64,000 nucleotides of DNA from Acridotheres tristis. Lineage: Eukaryota; Chordata; Aves; Passeriformes; Sturnidae. Below the pieces are notes generated by a model. It had not been told where the DNA came from. It saw only the letters and a program-made list of their open reading frames with translations, and ran no database searches. The first letter of the stretch is position 1; every line of letters starts with the position of its first letter. The position numbers were made by a program, and so were the translations under genes. The stretch covers positions 26,225,529 to 26,289,528 of the forward strand of contig CM072894.1 in the NCBI GenBank assembly GCA_037013685.1. The letters are read 5' to 3'. This document shows positions 43,001 through 51,799 of this stretch, piece after piece.

Positions 43001-46000
43001 AGCCTTCCAAACCCTAACCAGCTGTACACTAAAATCTTTGCACAGCCAAGAACCACAAGTCAAACAGTGCAGATCAGGAGAGCTGAATGGAGCCAAATAA
43101 AACTTTACAGGGAGATGATAGCAAATTATTCTGAAGTACCTCTGAGACACTGTGCTGGATTTCTAACACAGCCTGCTCTCAGTGACCCTCTGCCACCAAA
43201 CTTAGCTTCCCTCTATTTGAAGTAATAACCATCTGGGGTTCTGAGCCAGCCCAACACTGGTCATGAAACAAAACCATGACTTGAACAGCTCACAGTCCAC
43301 ATGTGGTTCTGGCACGAGAAGCTGATTCCCTTGGGCAATGACTTTCAGGTTTTTGTGATTTCTGACATTTTGTTTTTTAAAATAACTTTATTTCCTCACA
43401 TGTATTAGTGTTCAGATCTACTGTACACAGTGCTTGTTTCTTCCACATTCCTCCTGCTGAAATTTCTGGAACCACCTTTCATTGCTTCCATTTCTGTCCA
43501 TGTTTGAAACTGGTTTCAACCAGCCATGGTCAAACCGCACCCCATATGACTGCAGACCATGGAATATGTACTGCATTCAAGCCATCTTGCTGAAGCAGTG
43601 GTTTGTAATATGGTTGCTGGTTGATTGTTTGTCTGAAAATCTCTATCCACAAGAGACACTGAAATAGTGCTAAAAGGCAGGCTAGTTCCAGAAACGTTAG
43701 GACATTTGTGCTGCAAGACTTCTGGACAGTGTAGTTCTGTTGACAGATGTGATCCCTGACCAAAGGAGCAATGCCAGCAGCAACTTCCAGTGCAAGAACA
43801 GCACCTTTACCAGTCTGACAGACTGAAGGTGGAGTGGTATTGAGACACCATACTAATAAGCCTGTACTTTGTCCTATCAGATGAGTAATCCTCCTGAGAT
43901 CCAGTAAAGACCTCTTAATGAAGGAACTGCCCTAAGGATCAGCAAACTAATCCTGCATTCAATTTGGCTCCAGTTTCCCAAGGCATGTGGGAAGGCAGAG
44001 GGGAAAGAGATCGGGAAAGACAAGTGTAATGAGTCAGTCTTTGGAAACCAAACTACAGATTTGACTCTAGTTACCTCATTTACAGGCTGGTTCTAGATTT
44101 GTAGCCAGAGAGCAGTCATGGTTTCAAACTGGAGCAGACAAACTTGGGACTCCGCCACTGCTGAATGTCCCCAAGTCAACAGCTAAGCTCACTCTGTTAT
44201 GCACCCTCTCAAATACTTCCCCTGTCCCTTGGTGAAAACACTGGTCTCTGGTTTCTAAAGTCCTCTCAGCCTCCATCTCTGGGGAGAGTCCAGGCCAAAG
44301 ACCTCTTCCTGCTCAACACACTGACCATCCCTCTGGGTCTATCCTGCAAGTAGTAAGGTTCAAGAGAAGCCATTATGCTCTACAAGCCTGGAACCCTCTC
44401 CCATCTGTACACAAACATAGCCACTGGACAGTCCTCTTTCCTAGCCCACATGAAGTCTTTTCAGATCTCACATGAAACTCTCCATTGATTCCTCTTCTAT
44501 CTCTGCTATGCAACTTGGCCTTCAATTTGCTACCCAGTACTTCCAGTTTTCCATAGCCCATAGGTCAGGTCTGACAAGAGATTTCTTCCATGCAGTTCTG
44601 CATATGGACACTCCTGAGCTGGTCCACTCACCACCACTGAGCCAGTCACATGTGGAGAATGTATTTCAGGGCAGGAAGCAGAGCTGCTTCAGAGTGACAA
44701 AAGGTCAGTAACCGAGTGGTGAAGAGCTAAAGTTGTGAAGGAACATTTGAACAGCAAGCAGCAAGAATCACCCAGCAAGAAGAAAACCCTAAACCCTTTA
44801 TTCACAATTTGGGAAAGTAACCACACTGGATGTGAATTGCTTTCTTGGTGCTGGGACAGCCACTGTGTCTTTGTATCTACCTTACAAGCCAGCCATGACT
44901 GACACACAGGCAGGGCAGAAGGATATTCATTAATGAAGTTACCCATTTGCTAAAGTAATCCATCACAACACTCAAGAAGGGAAGCTTTATGTAACAGTAC
45001 TTGGCCAATCCATGATAAACACAGAGAGAGGTTAAGGTGCAAGAGGAGTCCCTTTGCTTACAGCCAGCACAAGCTGATAAGGTATAGGGAATGGTTTTAA
45101 ATCGCTTCACAAGATGGCTGTGGCATTGTAGCTGGGTCACAGTGCTTTGGAGTCAGCCAGTTCTTCAACCATGTCACAAGCATTGGCTCCAGAAACCTCA
45201 GCTGCCTCTAGACCCCCTTCGAACATCTCTTCAAGCTCTTAGAACATAACTCTATTAAAGGGGATTAATTTTCTGACAGAGCCTTTAAATCCTCATCCCT
45301 TTTTTAACCCATGGCAATGTTCTCACCAATAGCCCACTAACAGAAACTAGACACCTCGCTTCCCAACTCTGCCCAGCTCCTGCCAGCCTCATCCCTGCTT
45401 TGTTCCTCTAGGCCTGCCCAGCTTCATGCTCTTTAGGTTGTACTCTGCAAAGACAAATCCCACCTTGAGGGATGAAAGACAGATTATATCCAAGAAATGC
45501 CTGCTTCCAATGAAGCGGGAAGCAGTGTCAAGACGTAGCAGTAGATAACTCCTTACTATAGTAAGCAGGACAAAGCCTAACACAACATAGTCTACCTAAA
45601 AGGCAGGAACAGTCTTACTTTGCAAAGGAAAATGTGGACTGCCCTAGCCACGCAGTATTTTTAAAAACTCATGGTATTGCATTAAGAGTTGTCTTTTTCC
45701 CTGCCAAGGCAAAAAAGTAGGCACTGCTTCATGTATGCGAAAATATCTGGCTGTCAACAGATTTTCATTTAAAAAAAATCTTTTATTCCAATACAAGAAA
45801 GAACTGTGTTTCGTAAGAAGATTCATCTCAATCTCACAACTGATACACCCCATTATAATCTCCTGGGATGTGCTGTGTTTAGATGAATGAACTGAGACAA
45901 CACAGTCATATCTCAAGAATCTTTTGATCCTGAGAGACAGAACAGTGCCAGCTTATGTGACAGGAAATATCTGGTTCCTTGGGTAGAGCCTGCAGTACTT

Positions 46001-49000
46001 CACTGATCTTTCTGTGGAGGTTCTGCGGGTCTACCAGCTACCAACATAGATCCAGCAGCCAGCTGCACCTGAGGTCAGGGCTCTGATTTCTACCAGCATT
46101 AAGAGAAACCTATCCAGGGAGGCACCCAAGTGACCATCCTACTCAGTGCATGAAGCTTAAAGAGCTGGGGCAGTATCCTGAGACAGGAGAGGATCGCAGT
46201 AAGAGGACATCCAGCCTTCAGCTTGCTGTTAGATCCTTTTTTACAGCCTGGCAGAAACTGAGTGCAAATATGTTTTAGCATCATCTGTGCATGGAGAGGT
46301 CTGATCCCTTCAGGACCCAAGCACAGGAGGTGCTGCAAAGTGACAGCCAAACACCAACCGCAGATGAACCTGCACAAATGCTGCCAAAGGGGGGAAAAGA
46401 AAAGAACACAGAAAAAAAAGTGTTTGTTTATCCAAGAGTATGAACTAGTCTGTGAGGTCGCCTATAGAGGACCTTGCTGCACTGAGCCCTGGCAACTTGC
46501 CAAGGTAGGCACTGAGCAGAGTCACACCAGCCAGCCTGTGGGAGAGATGTCACTCTGCCCAGACCTCACAGCAGCCCTTGGACACTTGCTAAATCATTCC
46601 CTGGCTATGCCTTCCAGCAGTGCCAGGGGACTCACAGTGGTAAGAGCCCTCCTCAGTCCAAGCTGGTCCATCTGCTTCATCAGTCTGGCCTTCTGAGAAG
46701 AAGGCAGGAGATTGCACCTTAAGCTGTCTGAGATCAAGCCAGTACTTTGCCACAGGGAACTGGGCATGCTATAACACTGCCTTAAGTCAATAGTTAAATC
46801 AGTGGTACTTCATTATTTAAGAACAGTTGATAATCTGATATCTAAATGCAGAAAATTAAATATTCCTCCTTTCCTCCACCCCCCTCCCCACTTCTATCCC
46901 TCTTTTCCCATCCCACTGCCCTCCCAGTAAGGCAAAGTATGGGATTAAATCACATGAACTGTTCCCAGGAAATATCCTCTCCTTCAGTGCACTGCACACC
47001 CTACCTTGGTTGAGGTAGGTCAGAGTTTCCTCGTGCAGTTTCACGGCAGGGGAGGTGGCTGTGCAGAGGACATACTGAAAGGGTGGCAGTTTGGCATCGT
47101 TCTCAGGAGACAGCTGAGGCTCTTCCTGCTTGAAGATCGGCAGCGCAAGGACATCTCTGCAATGCACAAGTTATACACAGTCAGTTGCAAAGAGTTCATG
47201 GACTATCCTAGCCTCAATCTGCATTTGGTTCTCATGATCTGAGATAAAAGGGCTGGTCTCTGGAGAAACACCAGGTTAAAATGGCTAAAAGAGGAAGAAT
47301 TTGGCCTGTTTAATGTAACCAGGCAACTTCTGCGTCTAGGATATCAGCACTGCACACTAAAGAACACAGCACTGGCAAAACAGAGTATGTCTGAGAATTA
47401 GTTTTGAAGAAATAAATCAGATTTACTTTTCAGTTAAGCAGTCTTCTTGATAAGGAAAAAAAAAATCAAAACCAGACCCTTCATCCTTGTGGACATATTC
47501 AATTAAGAGTTCTCAGGTCCTCAGATGAAAGTCTTTCAGGAAAAAGAAGGCAAGAAAGGGCACTTTGAGAGCTGAATGTCAGATTAGTAAAATGCCTTCA
47601 AGTAGCAGCCATAGCTCTGGTGTACAAAGGAGATATTCAGATAAATGATGGCATGAATGGCTGGATTGAGTCATAACATCTCCCTGCATTCTAATAAACC
47701 TGGTCCCAAGGAATCACACAGCTCATAACTCAGCACTGGGCTATCTTCGTAAATGCACACACAGGTGCATGAGAGCAGCTTCACGAAGACCTGCACACAG
47801 CCCCGGCTCCTACTTCTTTACCAAATGTTGATAGTGACTTGCCTGCTGATTTTGTCCCAGGCTGCTCCCAACCCACACTAATCTCCAAGCAGAACTAGTA
47901 TTAGCAAGGCAGAGAGCTCAACAAATGATCAGTTGATTAGCACAAAATGAGGTGTCAGGAATAAGCATCCTTATCTCAGCCTGTCTGACAGTGAAGAACC
48001 ACATTAGCCTCTCCTATGCCACTAAGAGCAGCTGATTATTGTGTCCACCTACTTAAAACATTAATATCCTTCCAAATTAGGAGGATTATACTGAACACGG
48101 TGACAATTCAGAATGAGTGATTCTTTTTCTCCTCTGTTTCTTCCAGATGTGTGAAGATTTGAGATTCTCTTTACACAGGCTGCAGCTCTGCTCTTTTGAC
48201 AGCCCCGTATACAAAATGGTCTAAGAAAAACCAAGCAGCATGTACAGGCATGCACCCTGGAAAGGCATTAAGAATTTTTTCCTTGCCTGTTCAGTTAATG
48301 ATCCACTCATAGCACTCACAACCTTGAAGGCTACCCAGGTCATCAGTTAAACAGCACAGCAGTTTAGAGTAAACTGCTCAAGTGCCTAGTTCAAACACAG
48401 GTAATCTTGTTTATGGGAAAACAATGCCAGAGAGCAAATTGTGCCATTTCAGATGTAGAGAAAAGAAACACCCATCTCTGTTTCCATTCTCTCTTCCAAC
48501 CCCACGCCCTCAATACTATCAGCCACTCGAAGGCATCCAGCCCCATTTGCTTCCTGGCATTACTGACATAATCACAGTTCTTGCCTAACTGCTGCCACAG
48601 AGAGGGGTTTTTTTCCTTAGTGATGATTTACTACAGTAATGAAGTGACAGAAATGCCTGCAGTAGATTTCTGAAATAGATAGCATTGCTCCACACACATG
48701 CAGGATCTGATATGGCTCCAGAGTCATCTCACTCAGCCCGGATGCCAACATTTGCTCCTAAAGATGCCAACATTTGCTCCTAGCCTCCTCATCTTCACAA
48801 TGCTCTCTGAATGCCTGTGGCTTTACAGATGAGAACAGGTCAAAAATTCCAGCGCCCAAAAACTTCTGCAGTTCGTCAGAAACAGAGCACAAAATCTAGC
48901 CTGGTTTTAACAGTCAGGAGTGAGGAATTTGTACATATACTCACCTGAAACAGCTGAGAAATTTAGGCAAGGGAAAGTCTAAATTTAAATATCATATTTA

Positions 49001-51352
49001 ACATGAGGTTCTTTACATCCCTACACCTCTCAGCACAGCTGTCTGATCGCTGAATTCTGCAAGCACGCAGGAATCCATGAGTTGGTCTCTGGAAAGCTTC
49101 ACTATATTAAAGCACCAACGAAACCACACAAGTTAATCACATTTTTATTTCTAGCGCATTTGAACTAATGGGCTGTGGTATAACTGCTTTGGGTCAAAAC
49201 CTTCTTAAACATTCAACCTTATAAAAGTGTTTGGAACTTAGAATGAGGTCAAAAGAATTTTTAAGTTATAAGTACACAAGTCATCACAACACTTATTCAG
49301 CTCTTCACTCATGAGCTGCAAATCAAGTTTAGGGAAAAACAGACTTTTACAAGTTTCTATCCTTTTTTTTAAAAAGCTGAACTCCTTAAAACTCTTCCAG
49401 TTTTCACCCTTATGCTAAAGATCTACAGTTCTGGTCTTAAATAACAGTTAGTTTGCATACCTGAGAGGAGAGAAAGTTATTTGAGAGTTCAGTCAGCTGA
49501 CAGAACAGACTAAAACATGTACTGGGTTTTCATAAAAAATGAATGAAAATTTTTAATAACTTTTCTGTAATAATATCTTGCTCCAGCTACAAATACAACA
49601 GAGATATAGCAGAACATACACGGATGTCTCAAATACACAGAAATATTTTGCAGAGATCAAGAGCTAACTTATACAAACTTTTCTGACAGCAATTTCAAAT
49701 GTTGTACTATTTCAGTTTCTTGGGCAGCCACGACAAGGGAAAGCTTTCAGAAAGGCACTGCTCAGCAGAAAATTGCCCCTATAAGAAATGCTTGTCTTGA
49801 CACGTTCTCATGGCAAGTAAATTGGCCAGAATTGGCCATCCCTACATAAAAAAACCAAGGGTTTTGTTCAACCTACCTTCCCTGAAACACCTGAGGGCAT
49901 TGTCATTAAAGTGGTTGTAGGGATTTTAATCCCAGATCAAACCCACCCTGTTCACAGAGGCAGATACTCACTAAAGCTGAAGTTCGTTCCTAAAATATCA
50001 ACAGGTCACCTCTATACCAGCAGCTTTCCTGACAGAACAGATATCCTTTATCCCTCAGCTACAAATTGTGGAGTGAAGCCTGACCCAGATCCGATGATCT
50101 TGTAGCACTCTCGCTATAAATCCATGGAGTTAATGAAACACCCTGACCACACTCTCTAATGGAGAATACACAAGCATCAATACTGATGCTCCTCTGCTAG
50201 TACTATTTCCACTGTCCTAAATTTAACAGATCTGCAAGTGCAAAGCAAGAGAGAACAAGACTTTTGCCACACACATATTGTGAAACTGTGTTATTGACAT
50301 AGAGGGAGGAGATGAAGAATCTTGTATGAAGAAACAGAAAAGCTGCCAGAAGGCAAGAATCTCCCAATATCGTACCATTTGATAATGGGAGATGATTATT
50401 TAGTCCAAAATAAAATTCCTTTGCAAGTGCACTGATAGGCAGCAGGAATAGTCAAGATAGCGTCTCCTTGAAAGGGAAGCATTATCTGCGTTCGAAGTGC
50501 TTCCCCAGACAAACTCAATGTTCTCTCAAGAGTGGTTATTTGGGGGTACATTTGAAAGTCAGGGTTCTTGGGCCACAGCCAGGTTCCTCACTGCCACAAT
50601 TCAGCAAAATCCCACTCCAGTAATCGACACCAGCTGACGGCTGAGCTTTACATCCTCAGAAAGCAAATAATTCATAAGCACCCAGCAAAAAGGGAACTCC
50701 CAAAGTTGCCTGCTTTGACATCGTTTGGAGGGAGGAAACACGGGTTTGTGCTACACATGTCACAGACTATTGTTTAGCAGCCCTTGTACTTAAATTAGGC
50801 ACATTTAATTAAACGCAACTGTGCGGAGGCAGGAAAAAGCTGGTTTAGGCAAGTTCAGAAAGTGAAATTCTGCGCTTTTCACACATCGTCCCAAAAAGCA
50901 GAGAAAGAAATCCCATCCCCAGAAAACTGGGTGCCTTCTCAATTTGCCAGCAGGCGCTTTCCGCAGACCTCTGACAGCGCTCCGCCGCTGCCGCACCTCC
51001 TCCTTTGGAGCTGCGCTACGCCAGCCCGGAGAAAAGGGAACCCGGCACAAGCAACAAAGCAACGCTGCAGAGAGCTGTCTAACCAGGCGCTAAAAAATAT
51101 ATATAAAGAAGCAAAAAGAGAAAACAAAAAAAGGAAGACGGTCTCTCAGAAAGAGGGAGCAGCGCTGACCCCGGGCGGCGCGGCGGGGCAGCGGCAGTGC
51201 CGCCGGGGAACCCGACGGGCGGGAGGCCACGGGACGGGGCACCCGACCCAACATCCACCCCGTGCCAGGGCTGCCGGCCCCGGGACTCACCGCAGGTAGC
51301 TGCCGGTCGAGTGCTGGTTGTAATGCTCCGGCTGCGTGTGCCAAAACAGCAT
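22043..51352 (-). CDS. TFCP2L1: TFCP2L1, complete 15-exon gene (CP2-family transcription factor)
   Basis: Sequence-specific nuclear transcription factor. The family (TFCP2, UBP1, TFCP2L1) binds paired CNRG half-sites as oligomers, and TFCP2L1 is known for roles in naive pluripotency and in kidney and salivary duct epithelium. The spliced product is 475 aa, close to the 479 aa I recall for human. Layout: N-terminal tail 1-34; CP2 DNA-binding domain about 35-255, with [10 protein letters not shown] at 104-113, GWRW at 119-122 and [12 protein letters not shown] at 179-190; basic stretch 220-237; linker about 257-303; SAM-like domain about 304-365 with QQWLHRNRF at 315-323 and [11 protein letters not shown] at 349-359; oligomerisation domain about 399-475 with [11 protein letters not shown] at 434-444. 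The N-terminus [14 protein letters not shown] separates TFCP2L1 from its paralogues TFCP2 and UBP1. The 15 coding segments total 1428 nt with compatible phases. Exon boundaries were set by reading, not by alignment. Confidence 0.97.
22521..22572 (-). CDS. TFCP2L1: TFCP2L1 coding exon 14 (aa 447-463)
   Basis: Acceptor CCTTCAG, donor GTGTGT (weaker than consensus). Encodes [17 protein letters not shown], a beta strand of the oligomerisation domain. The 52-nt exon ends one base into Ala464. Confidence 0.95.
22573..24290. other. TFCP2L1: TFCP2L1 intron 13 (1718 bp)
   Basis: Between exons 14 and 13; both ends fit GT-AG. Contains a reverse-oriented CR1 remnant at 23780-24012 and otherwise no feature I recognise. 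Confidence 0.9.
23780..24012 (-). mobile_element. CR1 LINE remnant, reverse orientation
   Basis: The plus strand shows the reverse complement of CR1: CTCCAAGTGCCACAGCTACG, 'acctccagggatggtgactc', 'gagcagcctgttccaatg', 'ggccatttcctctcatcctg', 'cacttgtcacttgggagaag', AGACAGAGACCCACATTGCC. About 230 bp, with no coding capacity. The short open frame on its minus strand is repeat-derived. Confidence 0.9.
24291..24433 (-). CDS. TFCP2L1: TFCP2L1 coding exon 13 (aa 399-446)
   Basis: Acceptor GTTGCAG, donor GTAAGG. Encodes [19 protein letters not shown], then [15 protein letters not shown] and [12 protein letters not shown]: most of the C-terminal ubiquitin-like oligomerisation domain through which CP2 proteins form dimers and tetramers. 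Confidence 0.97.
25391..25491 (-). CDS. TFCP2L1: TFCP2L1 coding exon 12 (aa 365-398)
   Basis: Acceptor CCGTAG, donor GTAGGT. Encodes [18 protein letters not shown] and then a His/Gln/Lys-rich linker ending GDGSLC. The TIYVCQE strand is conserved across the family; the rest is the variable linker (glutamine-rich in TFCP2/UBP1) before the oligomerisation domain. Ends one base into Val399. Confidence 0.95.
26114..26204 (-). CDS. TFCP2L1: TFCP2L1 coding exon 11 (aa 335-364)
   Basis: Acceptor TATGTAG, donor GTTTGT (weak: T at +3). Encodes [20 protein letters not shown] and [11 protein letters not shown], completing the SAM-like domain. Ends two bases into Arg365. Confidence 0.96.
26630..26860 (+). 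mobile_element. Eroded CR1 LINE fragment
   Basis: Weak but ordered matches to CR1: TAAGAAAAAATATTTTCACT, 'gaggttgttcagagagactg', TGGAATTTCCAACCTTGGTT, 'ggagatgttcaaaggcaact', CACAAGGCCCTGGACTTG. It lies antisense inside intron 10. Confidence 0.65.
26941..27010 (+). repeat. Possible old amniote dispersed repeat fragment
   Basis: The phrase 'accatcttggatcagacca' followed by 'agtggccagcagcagatgct' resembles a dispersed repeat common in turtles and birds ('tgggtcagaccaaaggtcca ... cagtggccaatgccagatgc'). The family name is uncertain and the match short. Confidence 0.4.
27065..27158 (-). CDS. TFCP2L1: TFCP2L1 coding exon 10 (aa 304-334)
   Basis: Acceptor AATGTAG, donor GTGAGT. Encodes [20 protein letters not shown] and [12 protein letters not shown], the first half of the SAM-like domain. 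It is separated from exon 9 by an intron of only 96 bp. Confidence 0.96.
27255..27303 (-). CDS. TFCP2L1: TFCP2L1 coding exon 9 (aa 287-303), 49-nt small exon
   Basis: Acceptor CTTTTAG gives [17 protein letters not shown], matching the Gly-Asn-x-Ser-Pro-Thr-His pattern I recall for human. A second AG six bases into the exon could also serve as acceptor. Donor GTAAGT is a perfect consensus. The end of the linker (MELLPPSND) looks diverged from the mammalian sequence. Confidence 0.92.
28644..28735 (-). CDS. TFCP2L1: TFCP2L1 coding exon 8 (aa 257-286)
   Basis: Acceptor CCAACAG, donor GTATGT. Encodes [19 protein letters not shown] and a Ser/Asn-rich run to LGDG. It is a low-complexity Pro/Ser/Asn linker between the DNA-binding and SAM-like domains. 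The open frame continues past the donor into intron 8, but that extension has no family similarity. Ends two bases into Gly287. Confidence 0.95.
28736..30450. other. TFCP2L1: TFCP2L1 intron 7 (1715 bp)
   Basis: Unique sequence with one precise 30-bp tandem duplication (29481-29540). Nothing else recognised. Confidence 0.85.
29481..29540. repeat. Tandem duplication, 2 x 30 bp
   Basis: Two head-to-tail 30-bp units (29481-29510 and 29511-29540) differ at two positions, both A versus G. Recent-looking duplication in intron 7. Confidence 0.95.
30451..30561 (-). CDS. TFCP2L1: TFCP2L1 coding exon 7 (aa 220-256)
   Basis: Acceptor TTACAG, donor GTAAAG; 111 nt, symmetrical phase 0. Encodes [18 protein letters not shown] and then [13 protein letters not shown]. 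The Lys/Arg-rich stretch closes the DNA-binding domain and could also act as a nuclear localisation signal, which is an inference. Confidence 0.97.
31369..31521 (-). CDS. TFCP2L1: TFCP2L1 coding exon 6 (aa 169-219)
   Basis: Acceptor TACCAG, donor GTATGA; 153 nt, phase 0 at both ends. Encodes [18 protein letters not shown], then [18 protein letters not shown] and [11 protein letters not shown]. The basic Arg-Lys-His segment is in the part of the CP2/grainyhead fold expected to lie at the DNA interface (family knowledge). Confidence 0.97.
32113..32219 (-). CDS. TFCP2L1: TFCP2L1 coding exon 5 (aa 133-168)
   Basis: Acceptor TCTACAG, donor GTAAGA. Encodes [19 protein letters not shown] and then [16 protein letters not shown], part of the CP2 domain. 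It is separated from exon 4 by an intron of only 247 bp. Ends in phase 0. Confidence 0.97.
32467..32572 (-). CDS. TFCP2L1: TFCP2L1 coding exon 4 (aa 98-132)
   Basis: Acceptor AACAG, donor GTGAGA. Encodes [16 protein letters not shown] followed by the GWRW motif and [10 protein letters not shown], the most diagnostic block of the CP2 fold. It ends in phase 1, splitting Asp133. Confidence 0.97.
34131..34207 (-). CDS. TFCP2L1: TFCP2L1 coding exon 3 (aa 72-97)
   Basis: Acceptor CTCTAG, donor GTAAGG. Encodes [15 protein letters not shown] and continues to KYVK, a conserved stretch of the CP2 DNA-binding domain. The exon is 77 nt and restores phase 0. It follows the largest intron (about 12.8 kb). 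Confidence 0.95.
35855..35960 (-). mobile_element. CR1 LINE tail, reverse orientation
   Basis: The plus strand begins TTAGAATCATAGAAAAGACC and continues 'accatcaagtccaaccatca', 'gtccaccactaaaacatgtt', CCTAAGTGCCACATCTGC: the CR1 3' terminus in reverse. About 100 bp. Confidence 0.85.
38688..38766. repeat. A/C-rich low-complexity tract
   Basis: Run of A followed by irregular (AAAAC)/(AAACC) units to about 38766. A similar A/C-rich tract lies at 21800-21890. Confidence 0.85.
46866..46925 (-). promoter_or_regulatory. G-rich tract with G-quadruplex motif in intron 2
   Basis: On the transcribed-RNA (minus) sense strand, 46925-46907 reads GGG-A-GGG-CAGT-GGG-AT-GGG, a canonical four-tract motif with loops of 1, 4 and 2. 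Further G-runs (GGGG and GGGGGG) lie at 46889-46879. It starts 80 nt downstream of the exon 2 donor, where intronic G-runs commonly act as splicing enhancers. Confidence 0.5.
47005..47156 (-). CDS. TFCP2L1: TFCP2L1 coding exon 2 (aa 21-71)
   Basis: Acceptor TTGCAG precedes AGATGTCC; with the carried CG it makes Arg-Asp. Encodes an acidic segment ([12 protein letters not shown]) and the start of the CP2 domain ([19 protein letters not shown]). Ends one base into codon 72 at donor GTAGGG. Just downstream in intron 2 is a G-rich tract, annotated separately. Confidence 0.96.
47157..51290. other. TFCP2L1: TFCP2L1 intron 1 (4.1 kb)
   Basis: First intron, a common place for enhancers. Contains a perfect 20-bp direct repeat (48741-48782) and AT-rich unique sequence; its right end lies in the CpG island. 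No exon or repeat family recognised. Confidence 0.85.
48741..48782. repeat. Direct repeat, 20 bp perfect, period 22
   Basis: The unit at 48741-48760 is repeated identically at 48763-48782, separated by AA. Confidence 0.95.
51291..51352 (-). CDS. TFCP2L1: TFCP2L1 coding exon 1 (aa 1-20, first 2 nt of codon 21)
   Basis: Begins at the ATG at 51352-51350, in an acceptable start context (A at -3). It encodes [14 protein letters not shown] followed by STGSYL, the hallmark N-terminus of TFCP2L1. It ends with the first two bases of an Arg codon before a strong GTGAGT donor. It lies inside the CpG island, and no in-frame upstream ATG was considered better. Confidence 0.96.
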
Positions 51353-51468
51353 CTTGGGGGCGGCCGGCGGCGGTCCCTGCGCTGCGGAGCGGCGGCCGCG
51401 CTGCCCACCCCACGGGTGCCCGGCACGCCTGCCGCCAGCTCGTGCCGCGGCCCCGCCGGCTCCCGGCG

Positions 51469-51476
51469 CTTTTATG
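51469..51476 (-). promoter_or_regulatory. TFCP2L1: TATA-like box (CATAAAAG) of TFCP2L1
   Basis: The minus strand reads CATAAAAG in a GC-rich context about 120 nt upstream of the ATG. This would place a transcription start near 51440-51445 and give a 5' UTR of roughly 90 nt. Position and sequence are seen directly; function is inferred. Confidence 0.5.
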
Positions 51477-51541
51477 GCTCAGCCCCGGCGGGCGCGGGTT
51501 GGCCGGGCCGGGGCTCCGCAGCCGGGCGAGCCCTCCCCCGG

Positions 51542-51549
51542 CCCGCCCC
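51542..51549 (-). promoter_or_regulatory. TFCP2L1: GC box (GGGGCGGG)
   Basis: A consensus Sp/KLF-type GC box on the minus strand about 70 nt upstream of the TATA-like element. Further GGGGCGG cores lie near 51593 and 51629. Such boxes are common in CpG islands. Confidence 0.45.
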
Positions 51550-51799
51550 AGCGCCAGCCCCGGCCCCCGGCGGGCACGGACGGCGCAGCCCCGGGGCGGA
51601 GCGCCGGCCCCGAGGGACGGGCCTGGCGCGGGGCGGTGTGAGGGGCCTGGGGCCAGCCGTGAGGGGCCCGGGGCAGGAGGTGAGGTCACGGCACCCCCGG
51701 GCGGCCCAGGGAGAGCCCCGGCTGTGCTGGAGGTGCCGCCTGGCCTCTGTGCTGTGCTTTAAGCCGAGCCGCTCCATCCGACGCCAGTGTGCAAGCCCT

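Larger units (their letters stand above)
34208..47004. other. TFCP2L1: TFCP2L1 intron 2 (12.8 kb)
   Basis: Largest intron of the gene. It holds a short reverse CR1 tail (35855-35960) next to a poly-A run (A17, 35829-35845), an A/C-rich low-complexity tract (38688-38766) and a G-rich segment near the exon 2 donor. I found no exon of another gene on either strand; open frames here are short and unrecognisable. Confidence 0.8.
50930..51760. promoter_or_regulatory. TFCP2L1: CpG island over the TFCP2L1 promoter and exon 1
   Basis: This is the only strongly GC- and CpG-rich block in an otherwise AT-leaning window; it is densest from about 51150 to 51740. It covers exon 1, the presumed 5' UTR and the proximal promoter. 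Several long overlapping open frames on both strands here result from the lack of stop codons in GC-rich DNA and are not annotated as genes. Confidence 0.85.

Noticed and set aside
42985..43150. Possible DNA transposon start ('cagaggtgtccagcct')
   Set aside because: No inverse partner in the following 300 bp and no family match I can defend.
51265..51277. CCAG-N5-CCGG in intron 1 as a TFCP2L1 autoregulatory site
   Set aside because: The half-sites fit CNRG, but the spacing is five rather than the usual six and such matches are frequent in GC-rich DNA.
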